Shown piece by piece: positions 16,569 through 25,555 of a stretch of 64,000 nt of DNA; within the stretch, counting starts at the first letter, position 1; each line of letters starts with the position of its first letter. The DNA is taken from NCBI RefSeq assembly GCF_032051575.1, contig NZ_DAMBYD010000006.1, forward strand, positions 186,001-250,000. Reading direction: 5' to 3'. This DNA is from Aminipila sp032051575. Its GTDB lineage: Bacteria; Bacillota; Clostridia; Peptostreptococcales; Anaerovoracaceae. The position numbers were made by a program, and so were the translations under genes. A model generated the notes under the pieces. That model was not told the origin of the DNA. It did no database searches and saw only the letters and a list, made by a program, of their open reading frames with translations.

Positions 16569-17621
16569 CAATTGTCTTATGCCATTACCAAAATCCCGTT
16601 CTATATTAATTTCTGTGTAAAAAATGTTTTCTGTTCTTGCCTGAGTACGAAAACTACTCTCGTCATAAAAAATATATATCTTCTTTGTATCTTCTTCAAG
16701 GCAGGAATCTTCTTGCTGTATATAACAATTTGCTACATTAGTTATTTTATCATATATTTGTTTTCCAAAAACGTGTTCTAGATAATTGTTGAAATTATCT
16801 TCTTTTATATTGCAGCCAATACTAGACCATTTCTCAACTTTGCAAATTTTGTTACAAATGGAAATAAGCCATAGCATTTCCTCATTTAACGAATGATCTC
16901 CATCAATAAGAATATAATCAAATTCTCCTACAGCCTGAATTTGTTCTATAAATTTACAAAGCTCTTCGATGTTTAGCAGTTTTAATTGATTTCTTCCTTT
17001 GCCAGCTGAAAATGTTTTAATTCCATATTCGTCAGAAACAATAAAATTATCAATTAATCCACTAAAATCTTTATTCGTTTCTATATAATACAAATAATTT
17101 GAAACGGTTTTATCTTCTTGCATTTTAAAATATCTATTTGTTGATTCCAATTCTTCATAGTTAATATATAATACATTTTTCCCATGGAATCTTGTTAATT
17201 CTTGCGCTAAAGCTATAGCTATAGATGTTTTACCAGTGCCGCCTGCTGCACTGCAGAATAATATTGTCTTGCAGTTTTTTTCCATAGGACTTATGAACTT
17301 ACTTCCAGTTTTCATACAATATAAAAGAGTTAATCTTTTTGAAAAATTTTCGGCGGTATCATATCTGTATAAAGTCTGTTTCAATTTAATTTGTTCTATT
17401 TCTGTTTTCTTTTCAATTAGATTTATATAGTTATCTTCATTATTAGAAATCAAATAGTCAATCAAAATTAAATTAAATTCATTTGTTTTATCATAATTTT
17501 CGAATTCTTCACTAGTTATAATTGTAAAAACTATAGCTTTATTCTCTTCTGATACGCAAGTTGACATCGCTTTCGCATACTCAAAATCATCAGTTACCAA
17601 TATAATTGTAATTATTTCCAT
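16545..17621 (-). CDS. tadZ: TadZ/CpaE-like P-loop protein of the Tad pilus
   Basis: 358 aa. N-terminal receiver-like domain lacking obvious phosphorylation residues (about 1-110, starting IITIILVTDDFEYAKAM), then a MinD/ParA-type ATPase domain with P-loop AAGGTGKTSIAIALA (near 130) and Walker B-like FDYILIDGDHS. CpaE/TadZ proteins localise the pilus machine and normally sit beside cpaF. Here 6 kb of phosphate and antiporter genes separate it from tadA. The family's signature lysine before GG (KGG) is replaced by Ala. AAAGGAG precedes the ATG. A MinD-like protein of other function is the alternative. Confidence 0.7.
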   Translation of the reverse strand: MEIITIILVTDDFEYAKAMSTCVSEENKAIVFTIITSEEFENYDKTNEFNLILIDYLISNNEDNYINLIEKKTEIEQIKLKQTLYRYDTAENFSKRLTLLYCMKTGSKFISPMEKNCKTILFCSAAGGTGKTSIAIALAQELTRFHGKNVLYINYEELESTNRYFKMQEDKTVSNYLYYIETNKDFSGLIDNFIVSDEYGIKTFSAGKGRNQLKLLNIEELCKFIEQIQAVGEFDYILIDGDHSLNEEMLWLISICNKICKVEKWSSIGCNIKEDNFNNYLEHVFGKQIYDKITNVANCYIQQEDSCLEEDTKKIYIFYDESSFRTQARTENIFYTEINIERDFGNGIRQLSTKLTIN

Positions 17622-17677
17622 ATTTTACTCCTTTATCCATATTTATTATAGAGCTTTGTGGAAATAATTGTCAATGT

Positions 17678-18406
17678 TTATTTATTATTTTCTTTCTCTT
17701 TAATTAATTCATGTAGCTTTGCTAAAGCCTTATCTAATCCACCAATTTCATGAATTAGACCTACTTTTACCGCATCATGACTAAATAGAACAGTACCTAC
17801 ATCATTAGACATATTATCCGTACAGTTCATTAATTCAACAATATGATTTCTATCAGCATTAGATGTTCTTATAATGAAATCAATAATTCTATCTTGCATT
17901 TTTCTAAAATATTCATAAGTTGGTTCTGCTCCAATAATCATACCACTCATTCTAATTGGATGGAGAGTCATCGTTGCACTTTCTGCAATAAATGAATAAT
18001 CCGCAGCTGTCGCAAGCGGTATTCCAATGCTATGTCCTCCACCTAAAACTAACGAAACTGTTGGTTTTGAAAGTGTCGCAATTAATTCAGATATAGCCAA
18101 TCCAGCTTCCACATCACCGCCCACAGTGTTCAAAATTGTCAGAAGACCTTTTATATTATGATTCTGTTCCACTGCAGTTAACTGAGGTATAATGTGCTCA
18201 TACTTTGTAGTTTTATCAATAGGTGCTGCAAAAGTATGACCTTCAATGCTCCCGATAATGGGCAGACATAAAATATCACTTTTAAAATCGTCTACTGTAT
18301 TAGTGATACCTAATTCTTTTATATTTTCCTTTGTTTCTCCACTATCAGCTTCTTCTTTTCCTGTATCTTCCTTTATTTCTTCTTCCTTATTCATAAAATT
18401 GTTCAT
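17678..18406 (-). CDS. tepA: ClpP-like serine protease TepA (translocation-enhancing protein)
   Basis: 242 aa. ClpP/crotonase-fold peptidase: GGDVEAGLAISE oxyanion region, nucleophile Ser in LGGGHSIGIPLATAA, catalytic His in MTLHPIRMSG. The N-terminal 40 residues are acidic and disordered (KEEEIKEDTGKEE). TepA (YmfB) of B. subtilis is linked to protein export and cleavage of signal peptides or spore storage proteins; no ClpX-docking features seen. AAGGAG is well placed before the ATG. The gene is divergent from the sporulation gene ylmC. Confidence 0.88.
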   Translation of the reverse strand: MNNFMNKEEEIKEDTGKEEADSGETKENIKELGITNTVDDFKSDILCLPIIGSIEGHTFAAPIDKTTKYEHIIPQLTAVEQNHNIKGLLTILNTVGGDVEAGLAISELIATLSKPTVSLVLGGGHSIGIPLATAADYSFIAESATMTLHPIRMSGMIIGAEPTYEYFRKMQDRIIDFIIRTSNADRNHIVELMNCTDNMSNDVGTVLFSHDAVKVGLIHEIGGLDKALAKLHELIKEKENNK

Positions 18407-18473
18407 AAAACGCTCCTTACGTAAATAAAATTAATAAATGTTTTAATTATTATTTGCTAAATGGGGGTTCATT

Positions 18474-18710
18474 ATGCGACTAAGTGAAATAGGAGATAAA
18501 GAAATCGTTGATTTACGAAATGGCAGTAGACATGGTCAGCTTTGGGATGCAGAAATGTTGTTTGAAAAAGATACCGGCAAAATAAAATCCATTCTTGTCC
18601 CTAACTTACAATCAAAAATAGGTTTTCTTGCCGGTCACGATTTTATGCAGCTTCCCTGGAGCTCCATTGTAAAAATAGGAGAAGATATTATTATATTTGA
18701 AAGCCAATAG
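18474..18710 (+). CDS. ylmC: YlmC/YmxH-family sporulation protein (PRC-barrel)
   Basis: 78 aa, full length for the family: MRLSEIGDKEIVDL...GDAEM-like WDAEMLFEK...GKIKSILVP...WSSIVKIGEDIIIFE. Small PRC-barrel proteins of this group are conserved in endospore formers and are made during sporulation; the exact role is unknown. GGGGG precedes the ATG at six bases. Transcribed away from tepA from a 67-bp shared upstream region. Confidence 0.9.
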   Translation: MRLSEIGDKEIVDLRNGSRHGQLWDAEMLFEKDTGKIKSILVPNLQSKIGFLAGHDFMQLPWSSIVKIGEDIIIFESQ

Positions 18711-18730
18711 ATTTTCACCGAAAAATTAGT

Positions 18731-18780
18731 AATGACCAATTAGGTTTCCCCCAATTGGTCATTCTATTATTTTATTTTTT
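18731..18780 (+). terminator. Terminator of ylmC
   Basis: Perfect 11-bp stem AATGACCAATT (18731-18741) / AATTGGTCATT (18753-18763) with an 11-base loop, followed by a T-rich tract (TATTATTTTATTTTTT). Clear intrinsic terminator 20 bases after the ylmC stop. Confidence 0.85.
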
Positions 18781-18992
18781 AATTTCTTTTACAACTGCCT
18801 GTGCTGAGGCAAGCTAAGGAGGGGCACTGCATAAACGCTTATTATCTCACTCCTTATAGAATGATTATAGGGTAATCATTATTTCATATTTAATATTAAT
18901 CTATATTTCAGAGGCTCAAAATGAGCTTATTTGTAAAGATAATATACTACCGGATACCGCCTCCTCGTCATAAACGAGGGGAAACTCAATTA
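18781..18992. other. Gene-free stretch with small hairpins
   Basis: No convincing gene. It holds three short hairpins: GCCTGTGCTGAGGC near 18797, AATGATTA/TAATCATT at 18860-18880, and CCTCGT/ACGAGG at 18963-18979. On the minus strand an AAGGAGTGAG ribosome-site-like stretch precedes short frames of under 20 codons only. This probably is remnant sequence of the same decayed region that continues beyond the acyltransferase gene. Confidence 0.4.
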
Positions 18993-20099
18993 TTAAATAT
19001 GAGTACGGTTATGTAAGTGTAAAGAAGACTCTTCTAGACGTGTTTTAAAAAGTTTTTTACATAAAATAAAAATATACTCAATTAATATACTAAAAATTAA
19101 AGTAATTATAAGAAATATAACTGCAATAGACCTATAAGGTTTATCAGGCGTAAAATACTTAAACAGATAACAAATTCCATAATGAAATACAAAAATATTA
19201 TATGAAATTCTTCCACTTAATAATATTACTTTCTCTATTTTACATGTTATCGCCACTGATCTATGATAAATGCATGTGATAAGAATAGCAAAAATATAAG
19301 GATATAGTACTTCGTCATTATATGATATTTTATCTGAAATAATTACCAATAACAAAATAAAAATAATACATAATACTACACCAATTGTTCTAATAGATTT
19401 ATGGTTATCTTTTTTATGTTCAATAAAAATATATTTTCCAAAATAATATGCTCCAATTCCAACTAATAAACCAGCAATTCCACGTAGTACACCTATACAA
19501 TACCAATTTTCATAAGCTCCCCACTGACTCAAATTACCATAAACATTTATTATATGTGAATATATTAAAATCGGTCCTATTATGCATAACACATTAATTG
19601 TAAAATGTTTATACTTTCTAAGTAAATAATGACAACACAGACCGCTAATAAGCAAGACAGGTATATATCCTGTAACTCCATTCATTTGAGGTGCTGAAAT
19701 ATCAATACCACTTAATTGTAAATATATCAATTCCCATTTTGTACGCCATAAAAGTGCCACAATGTTATCCACTTCAGTAACTCTATTGTAAATACAATAT
19801 ACTACAAATGAGAATATCACTCCAATTACATACATAGGAAACAATTTTTTTGCTTGTTTAATCATATATTTCAATGACTCAAGCTCTGTATATGGCTCGT
19901 TTTTTTCTTCTTTTAAATAAACATTATGTGCAAGAAAAAAACCACCTAATACAAAATAGAATTCTACTAATATATAAAAGTGACGGAAATATACAGGTGC
20001 TTCTAAATAAATCCATTCAAAATGGAATATTGCAATTCCAATTGCAGCCATAAAACGTAATAATTCAATTGTCCAATCTCTTAAATTCTTAGTATTCAT
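18993..20099 (-). CDS. Membrane acyltransferase, OafA/YrhL-like (Acyl_transf_3)
   Basis: 368 aa with about ten membrane helices. The N-terminus has the family motif RFMAAIGIAIFHFEW, with the catalytic-type His in helix 1, followed by FYFVLGGFFLAHN. These enzymes O-acylate surface glycans or lipids. The ATG at 20099 has GAAAGG seven bases upstream; an in-frame GTG at 20114 overlaps that ribosome site and is unlikely. Flanked by gene fragments on its upstream side, AT-rich, and without operon partners, which suggests an acquired single gene. Confidence 0.85.
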   Translation of the reverse strand: MNTKNLRDWTIELLRFMAAIGIAIFHFEWIYLEAPVYFRHFYILVEFYFVLGGFFLAHNVYLKEEKNEPYTELESLKYMIKQAKKLFPMYVIGVIFSFVVYCIYNRVTEVDNIVALLWRTKWELIYLQLSGIDISAPQMNGVTGYIPVLLISGLCCHYLLRKYKHFTINVLCIIGPILIYSHIINVYGNLSQWGAYENWYCIGVLRGIAGLLVGIGAYYFGKYIFIEHKKDNHKSIRTIGVVLCIIFILLLVIISDKISYNDEVLYPYIFAILITCIYHRSVAITCKIEKVILLSGRISYNIFVFHYGICYLFKYFTPDKPYRSIAVIFLIITLIFSILIEYIFILCKKLFKTRLEESSLHLHNRTHI

Positions 20100-20181
20100 T
20101 TTTATACCTTTCACAGTGATATTTTCAAATAATATTTAGTTCTATATCAGCTTTCTAAGTTCGAACATAGTCATATTCTGT

Positions 20182-20223
20182 TTAGTGAGTATTATAATTT
20201 AATTTATTGTAAGAAACAACCAT
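20182..20223 (-). pseudogene. Fragment of an XRE-type HTH regulator gene start
   Basis: A textbook start region, GGAGG seven bases before ATG at 20223, opens a frame of only 13 codons (MVVSYNKLNYNTH) ending at TAA. The first eight residues match the common start of small XRE-type regulators of mobile elements (MxVSYNKLxxLLI). The remainder of the gene is gone. Interpretation as a remnant is inference from this match and the strong ribosome site. Confidence 0.4.
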
Positions 20224-20377
20224 TTCATAACCTCCAAAATAGTTACAATACAATCTTTTTTATTTTAGTTGATTCTATGAACAATTGCAACATAATGCGA
20301 CCATCATGTTTCGATTATTCTTCACTTGCTATGAGATTAATTCCACTCTTCATTCAGTTTTATTAAATACATATTAT

Positions 20378-20566
20378 TCATTTTTTCACTTCATTGTTAA
20401 ACTGAGGAACAACTTCCTTAATTGTTTCGAAACATTCCTTAACCTCTTTATCTGTCAATGGAATTGAATATTTCTCAAGAGCTCCTTCCTTGCTAAGATA
20501 TGACCTTGTATTATTTCTTACACTCGCAATCAAAATCATCTGATAATACAGTGCCTTGTCAAGCAG
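20378..20566 (-). pseudogene. Decayed 3' end of an unidentified gene (62 codons)
   Basis: A clean coding-like stretch without a start: directly preceded in frame by TAA, it reads LLDKALYYQMILIASVRNNT near its N-side and ends VVPQFNNEVKK before TGA. Codon choice and amphipathic helices look like real protein. No ribosome site lies before it. I do not recognise the parent family. Together with the XRE fragment it marks 20.1-20.7 kb as a graveyard of accessory genes. Confidence 0.45.
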
Positions 20567-20738
20567 TTACTCTGGCATAAGTTACCAAATATCACCTACT
20601 ACAACTGTACTTTATCACATAGAATAATGATTATCTATTCGCCATACGCCCAATCTTTTTTGCTAGAAGCACAAAAAGAAATAGGACAGACCTCCAACAA
20701 AGCAGACACACAACAAACAATACGATGCTACTCCAAAA
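20567..20738. other. Non-coding remnant between fragment and ppdK
   Basis: No intact gene. On the minus strand a hydrophobic reading frame (CLLCVCFVGGLSYFFLCF) appears between about 20630 and 20710 and breaks at a stop, then continues in another frame (KKIGRMANR), which may be the eroded end of a membrane protein gene. Low certainty. Confidence 0.25.
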
Positions 20739-23360
20739 TTACATTTCAGCGATAGCTGCCTGTGCTGCGGCTAGTCTTGCAATAGGAACTCTATAGGGTG
20801 AGCAGGATACATAATTTAATCCAGCAGCATGACAAAATTCAACAGTTCTAGGATCTCCTCCCTGTTCGCCGCAAATACCAAGTCTAATATTTGGCCTTAC
20901 AGATTTGCCCAACTCTACTGCCATATTTACTAGTTTGCCTACTCCGTTTTTATCAATAGTCTCAAAGGGATTATCTTCAAAAATCAGTTTATCTCTATAT
21001 TCCTGGATAACCTTCACCGAATCAGGCCTAGAAAATCCAAAAGTCAACTGTGTTAAGTCATTTGTTCCAAAAGAAAAGAATTCAGCTTCTTTAGCGATTT
21101 CATCAGCTGTTAAAGCTGCTCTTGGCACTTCAATCATAGTTCCTACTGTATAATTTAAAGTTATATTTTCCTTCTTAAAGCACCTATCGATTGTATCCAC
21201 AACAATCTTCTTAATAAAAGTAAACTCCTTGGCTAATCCCACCATGGGTACCATTATCTCTGGAACTATATCCAGATTATTTTCTTTTTTCAATTCAATA
21301 GCAGCTAAAATAATAGCTTCCGTCTGCATAGCAGCAATATCAGGATAAGTAACCGCTAACCTGCATCCCCTATAACCTAACATTGGATTTGATTCTCGAA
21401 GTTCTTCAATTCTTTTTATCAAATCGTTGCAAGGCACATTCATTTGCTTGGCTAGCTGTTCTATTTCGTCTGTTGTATCAGGTAAAAATTCATCAAAAGA
21501 CAAATCTAACAATCTTATAGTAACTGGTTTATCTCTCATCACCTCATATATTGACTTAAATTCTTTTTTTTGGTAAGGAAGAAGCTGCAATAAGGCCTCT
21601 CTTATTTTATCTTCATTATCAGTCAATATCATTTTTCTAATAAGTGATATTTTGCTTTCCACCAGAAACATTCGTTCTGTCCTGCAAAGACCAATTCCCT
21701 CTGCGCCAAAATCCAAAGCTAATTTTGCTTCCTGCAAATTGTCTGCATTTGTCCTTACTTTCAAGGTCCTGATTTCATCCGCCCATTTCATAATAGTTCC
21801 AAAATTCCCTGACAATTCGGGTGCTACTGTTTTAACATGCCCTTTATAAACTATTCCTGAGGTGCCATCTAAGGATATATACTGCCCCTCAGTTAAAACT
21901 ATATTTCCAATAATAAGTGTTTTTTGTTCTTCATCTACTATAATTTCAGAACAACCCACTATACAACATCTTCCCATGCCTCTTGCAACTACGGCAGCGT
22001 GGGAAGTCATTCCGCCTCTTGCAGTCAGTATGCCTTCTGCAGCTACCATACCTGCCAAATCTTCAGGTGAAGTTTCAATTCTTGTTAGTATTACCTTTTC
22101 CCCATTGATTGCTGCTGTTTCAGCATCCCGTGCATTAAAATAAATTTTCCCCGTTACTGCACCAGGCGAAGCTGGAAGTCCCTTAGCAAGTTTAACAGCT
22201 TTTATTAAATCCTCTTCTTCAAACTTAGGATGAAGCAACTGGGTAATTTGTGTCGGCTCAAGTCTTGTAACTGCAGTTTTCTTATCTATTAATCCTTCCA
22301 GCTCCATATCAACAGCAATTTTTACAGCAGCTTCCGCAGTCCTTTTAGCATTGCGTGACTGAAGCAAAAATAATTTATTTTTTTCCACAGTAAACTCAAT
22401 GTTCTGCATATCAGTAAAATGCTTTTCAAGTAACTGTGCGATTCTTAAAAATTCTTTATACACATCTGGAAAAGCTTCTGCCATTTCAGAAATGGGCTGA
22501 GGAGTTCTGATACCCGATACAACTTCTTCGCCTTGAGCATTAATCAGAAATTCACCAAATATGCCATGCTGCCCATTTATAGGATCTCTAGTAAAAGCAA
22601 CCCCTGTACCTGAATTATCTCCCATATTTCCAAAAACCATTGACTGCACATTTACAGCAGTACCCAAATCTGAGGAAATATTATTTAATTGTCTATACAA
22701 AATAGCCCGTTCATTGTTCCACGATCGGAACACGGCCATTATAGCTTCCATCAATTGTTCTTTAGGATTCTGAGTAAAATCTCTTCCAATTTCGTTTCTT
22801 ACCAGTTCTTTATAGGAGCTTATGATTTCCTTTAAATCTTCTGTCGCTAAATCCACATCATATTTTCCGTTTTTTTCCTGGTTTTTCTCATTTAAAATAT
22901 CTTCAAATTTTGATTTAGGAATTTCAAGAACTACATCACCAAACATTTGGATAAATCTTCTATAGCTGTCATATGCAAATCTTTCATTTTCAGTAAGTTT
23001 AGCCAAGCCAGCCGTTGTTTCGTCATTTAATCCCAAATTTAATATAGTATCCATCATACCGGGCATTGAAAACACAGAACCCGAACGAACAGAAACCAAA
23101 AGAGGGTTGGAAACGTCTCCGAAAACTTTGCCAGTAACGTTTTCAAGTTCAGAAAGTTTTTCAAAAATCTGGTCAATGATATCTTCAGCAATCTTACATT
23201 CTTCATGGTAATATCGATTACATGCTTCAGTGGTAACAGTAAAGCCAAAAGGTACTGGCAGACCTATTTGAGTCATTTCAGCCAGATTTGCTCCCTTGCC
23301 ACCCAAAAGATTCCTCATGTCCCTTGAGCCTTCATTAAATGAATAAACAAACTTTCGCAT
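20739..23360 (-). CDS. ppdK: Pyruvate, phosphate dikinase
   Basis: 873 aa, usual length. Interconverts pyruvate + ATP + Pi with PEP + AMP + PPi in the cytoplasm; in anaerobes it often runs glycolytically. Seen: ATP-grasp start (GGKGANLAEMTQIGLPVPFGF), phosphohistidine domain GGMTSHAAVVARGMGR with the catalytic His, and the C-terminal PEP-binding barrel with LGYRGCRLAV, GTNDLTQ and GICGEQGGDP including the active-site Cys. ATG has AAGGAG at proper distance. It follows glyQS by 27 bases and is probably cotranscribed with it. Confidence 0.97.
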   Translation of the reverse strand: MRKFVYSFNEGSRDMRNLLGGKGANLAEMTQIGLPVPFGFTVTTEACNRYYHEECKIAEDIIDQIFEKLSELENVTGKVFGDVSNPLLVSVRSGSVFSMPGMMDTILNLGLNDETTAGLAKLTENERFAYDSYRRFIQMFGDVVLEIPKSKFEDILNEKNQEKNGKYDVDLATEDLKEIISSYKELVRNEIGRDFTQNPKEQLMEAIMAVFRSWNNERAILYRQLNNISSDLGTAVNVQSMVFGNMGDNSGTGVAFTRDPINGQHGIFGEFLINAQGEEVVSGIRTPQPISEMAEAFPDVYKEFLRIAQLLEKHFTDMQNIEFTVEKNKLFLLQSRNAKRTAEAAVKIAVDMELEGLIDKKTAVTRLEPTQITQLLHPKFEEEDLIKAVKLAKGLPASPGAVTGKIYFNARDAETAAINGEKVILTRIETSPEDLAGMVAAEGILTARGGMTSHAAVVARGMGRCCIVGCSEIIVDEEQKTLIIGNIVLTEGQYISLDGTSGIVYKGHVKTVAPELSGNFGTIMKWADEIRTLKVRTNADNLQEAKLALDFGAEGIGLCRTERMFLVESKISLIRKMILTDNEDKIREALLQLLPYQKKEFKSIYEVMRDKPVTIRLLDLSFDEFLPDTTDEIEQLAKQMNVPCNDLIKRIEELRESNPMLGYRGCRLAVTYPDIAAMQTEAIILAAIELKKENNLDIVPEIMVPMVGLAKEFTFIKKIVVDTIDRCFKKENITLNYTVGTMIEVPRAALTADEIAKEAEFFSFGTNDLTQLTFGFSRPDSVKVIQEYRDKLIFEDNPFETIDKNGVGKLVNMAVELGKSVRPNIRLGICGEQGGDPRTVEFCHAAGLNYVSCSPYRVPIARLAAAQAAIAEM

Positions 23361-23387
23361 TTTGCTCCTTCTCTCTTTGCCAAAAGA

Positions 23388-24791
23388 CTAGAATACTAAT
23401 CTTTCTTCAATGTACTGCTTTACCTGTGTTACAGGGATTCTAACCTGATCCATAGTGTCTCTGTCTCTAATTGTAACGCACCCATCACTTTCAGTATCAA
23501 AGTCAACACAAATACTAAATGGAGTACCGATTTCATCTTCTCTTCTATATCGCTTTCCAATAGACCCTGCTTCATCATAGTCAACCATAAAGTACTTTGA
23601 AAGTTCTTCGTAAATAGGCTGTGCTACAGGGGCAAGCTTCTTAGCTAAAGGTAACACTGCTGCCTTAAATGGCGCAAGGGCTGGATGGAATCTTAGAACA
23701 ACTCTTGTGTCCTCTTTACCATTTGCATCTTTAAGTACTTCTTCATCATATGCTTCACATAAGAATGCTAATGTAACTCTGTCAGCTCCTAGTGAAGGTT
23801 CAATACAATACGGAATATATTTTTCATTTGTCTCAGGATCTACATAGTTCATTTCCTGACCAGAATGTTCGCTATGCTGCTTTAAGTCAAAATCCGTTCT
23901 ATCAGCAATACCCCATAACTCACCCCATCCAAATGGGAACAGATATTCTATATCAGTAGTTGCATTACTATAATGTGATAATTCTTCCTGCTCATGGTCT
24001 CTTAATCTAAAGCTTTCTTTCTTCATGTTAAGGGATTTAAGGAATGCTTCACAATAATCCTTCCAATAATTAAACCATTCAAGGTCAGTACCAGGCTTGC
24101 AGAAAAATTCAAGTTCCATCTGCTCAAATTCTCTTGTTCTAAAAGTAAAATTACCCGGTGTTATTTCATTTCTGAATGATTTACCAACCTGTGCAATACC
24201 AAATGGAATCTTTTTTCTAGAAGTTCTCTGTACATTTTTAAAGTTAACAAATATACCCTGTGCAGTTTCAGGTCTAAGGAATATTTCTGATTTAGAGTCT
24301 TCTGTAACACCCTGAAAAGTCTTAAACATCAGATTAAATTGTCTAATATTTGTAAAATCGTTTTTTCCACATTCTGGACATGCAATTTCCTTTTCCTGAA
24401 TGTATGCTTCTAGCTTTTCATTTGACCATCCGTCAACAGTTATGTCTGTAATGTTTTGTTCTTTTAAGTAATCTTCAATAAGCTTATCCGCTCTAAATCT
24501 TGCTTTACAGCTTTTGCAGTCAATTAGCGGATCTGCGAATCCACCAACATGTCCTGAAGCGACCCAAGTTTTTGGATTCATTAAAATTGCAGCATCAAGA
24601 CCCACATTATATTTTGATTCTTGGACAAATTTTCTCCACCAAGCCTTCTTAACATTATTCTTTAATTCAACACCAATAGGACCATAATCCCAAGTATTTG
24701 CTAGTCCTCCGTAAATTTCAGAGCCAGAATAAACAAAACCTCTGTTTTTAGCTAAAGCTGTAATTTTCTCCATTGTAATTTCTTTACTCAT
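23388..24791 (-). CDS. glyQS: Glycyl-tRNA synthetase, single-chain dimeric type
   Basis: 467 aa class II synthetase of the eukaryote/archaea-like alpha2 form, as found in many Clostridia in place of GlyQ+GlyS. Seen: motif 1 region YGGLANTWDYGPIGVELKNN, CxxC zinc pairs (CKSCKARF and CPECGKND), motif 2 RNEITPGNFTFRTREFEQME, RPETAQGIFVNF, motif 3 GADRVTLAFL, and an anticodon-binding domain at the C-terminus. There is no room upstream for a T-box leader: a DUF4342 gene ends 93 bases away and a hairpin terminator lies between. Confidence 0.96.
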   Translation of the reverse strand: MSKEITMEKITALAKNRGFVYSGSEIYGGLANTWDYGPIGVELKNNVKKAWWRKFVQESKYNVGLDAAILMNPKTWVASGHVGGFADPLIDCKSCKARFRADKLIEDYLKEQNITDITVDGWSNEKLEAYIQEKEIACPECGKNDFTNIRQFNLMFKTFQGVTEDSKSEIFLRPETAQGIFVNFKNVQRTSRKKIPFGIAQVGKSFRNEITPGNFTFRTREFEQMELEFFCKPGTDLEWFNYWKDYCEAFLKSLNMKKESFRLRDHEQEELSHYSNATTDIEYLFPFGWGELWGIADRTDFDLKQHSEHSGQEMNYVDPETNEKYIPYCIEPSLGADRVTLAFLCEAYDEEVLKDANGKEDTRVVLRFHPALAPFKAAVLPLAKKLAPVAQPIYEELSKYFMVDYDEAGSIGKRYRREDEIGTPFSICVDFDTESDGCVTIRDRDTMDQVRIPVTQVKQYIEERLVF

Positions 24792-24823
24792 ATCTACCTA
24801 CCATTCCTAGTTTTTTTATTATA

Positions 24824-24844
24824 TCCAAAAAACGAGCCAAGCTC
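24824..24844 (-). terminator. Hairpin between the DUF4342 gene and glyQS
   Basis: Stem ACGAGC / GCTCGT (24830-24835, 24839-24844) with a three-base loop, followed on the minus strand by TTTTTT. It ends the upstream recO-side transcript, yet is only about 33 bases before the glyQS start, so glyQS must either be served by read-through or the hairpin acts as an attenuator. Confidence 0.7.
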
Positions 24845-24884
24845 GTCTTTTGAAATTTATTAATTATTTAATTATTGCCTAAAA

Positions 24885-25538
24885 CTACTTCTCTTCCTCC
24901 TGACAATTGCAACCACAACTGCATTCCTCATGTTCCGTATCATCATTGTTGCAGCAACAATCTTCACCACACTCAGATTCATCATAGCAGCATCCATCTT
25001 CTTCTGATTCTTCTTTTTTAACTTTATTTAAGGCATCTGAAGTTTTATTCTTGACATTATTATAAACATCAACGCCTTTTACTTTTACTTCATCCGCTAT
25101 TACAGCACCCTTTTCAACGATATCTCCAATTGTATCATTTGCCATCTCACTGATATCAATAATTGCACCGTCATCTTTAACAAGTTCTATAACACACTTT
25201 GTACCAAAGGCAGCAATTAAACCTGCAATCATAGCCCATGGTGCAAGAAAAGTTCCTACAATACCTATATTAACAGGTAAGTTCAACATAACCTCATCAT
25301 CTTTTTTAACAATAATCTTTGATACATTACCTTTTTTTACAGTTTCTTTGATTTTTTCAATAATCTGTGAACTGCCTTCACCGATTTTAGATTTCCCTTT
25401 TTCATCTATGGATTCTTCAATGTTTATAATCGCATCGACAACACTTCCATCAGCCGCCTCCAAAGCTTCCTTTGCTTCTTTATAGCTAACACCTGTTCTG
25501 TCTTTTACTAACTCAATCTTCTCTAATGTAATCTCCAT
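24885..25538 (-). CDS. DUF4342 protein with UBA-like start and cysteine-rich tail
   Basis: 217 aa. Residues 1-45 form a UBA/TS-N-like three-helix motif (IELVKDRTGVSYKEAKEALE...GSVVDAI). Residues 65-125 are the DUF4342 domain with a hydrophobic segment (VNIGIVGTFLAPWAMIAGLI) that may enter the membrane. The last 35 residues are unusual: acidic with about 13 cysteines (CCYDESECGEDCCCNN, CSCGCNCQEEEK), which suggests metal binding. The function of the domain is unknown. AGGAGG precedes the ATG. It follows recO by 17 bases as the last gene of the era-recO cluster. Confidence 0.75.
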   Translation of the reverse strand: MEITLEKIELVKDRTGVSYKEAKEALEAADGSVVDAIINIEESIDEKGKSKIGEGSSQIIEKIKETVKKGNVSKIIVKKDDEVMLNLPVNIGIVGTFLAPWAMIAGLIAAFGTKCVIELVKDDGAIIDISEMANDTIGDIVEKGAVIADEVKVKGVDVYNNVKNKTSDALNKVKKEESEEDGCCYDESECGEDCCCNNDDTEHEECSCGCNCQEEEK

Positions 25539-25555
25539 AATCTTACCTCCTCAAA

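Noticed and set aside
23054..23248. 64-codon minus-strand frame
   Set aside because: Shadow within ppdK.
24792..24884. T-box leader for glyQS
   Set aside because: Only 93 bases are available and no T-box sequence or specifier stem is visible.
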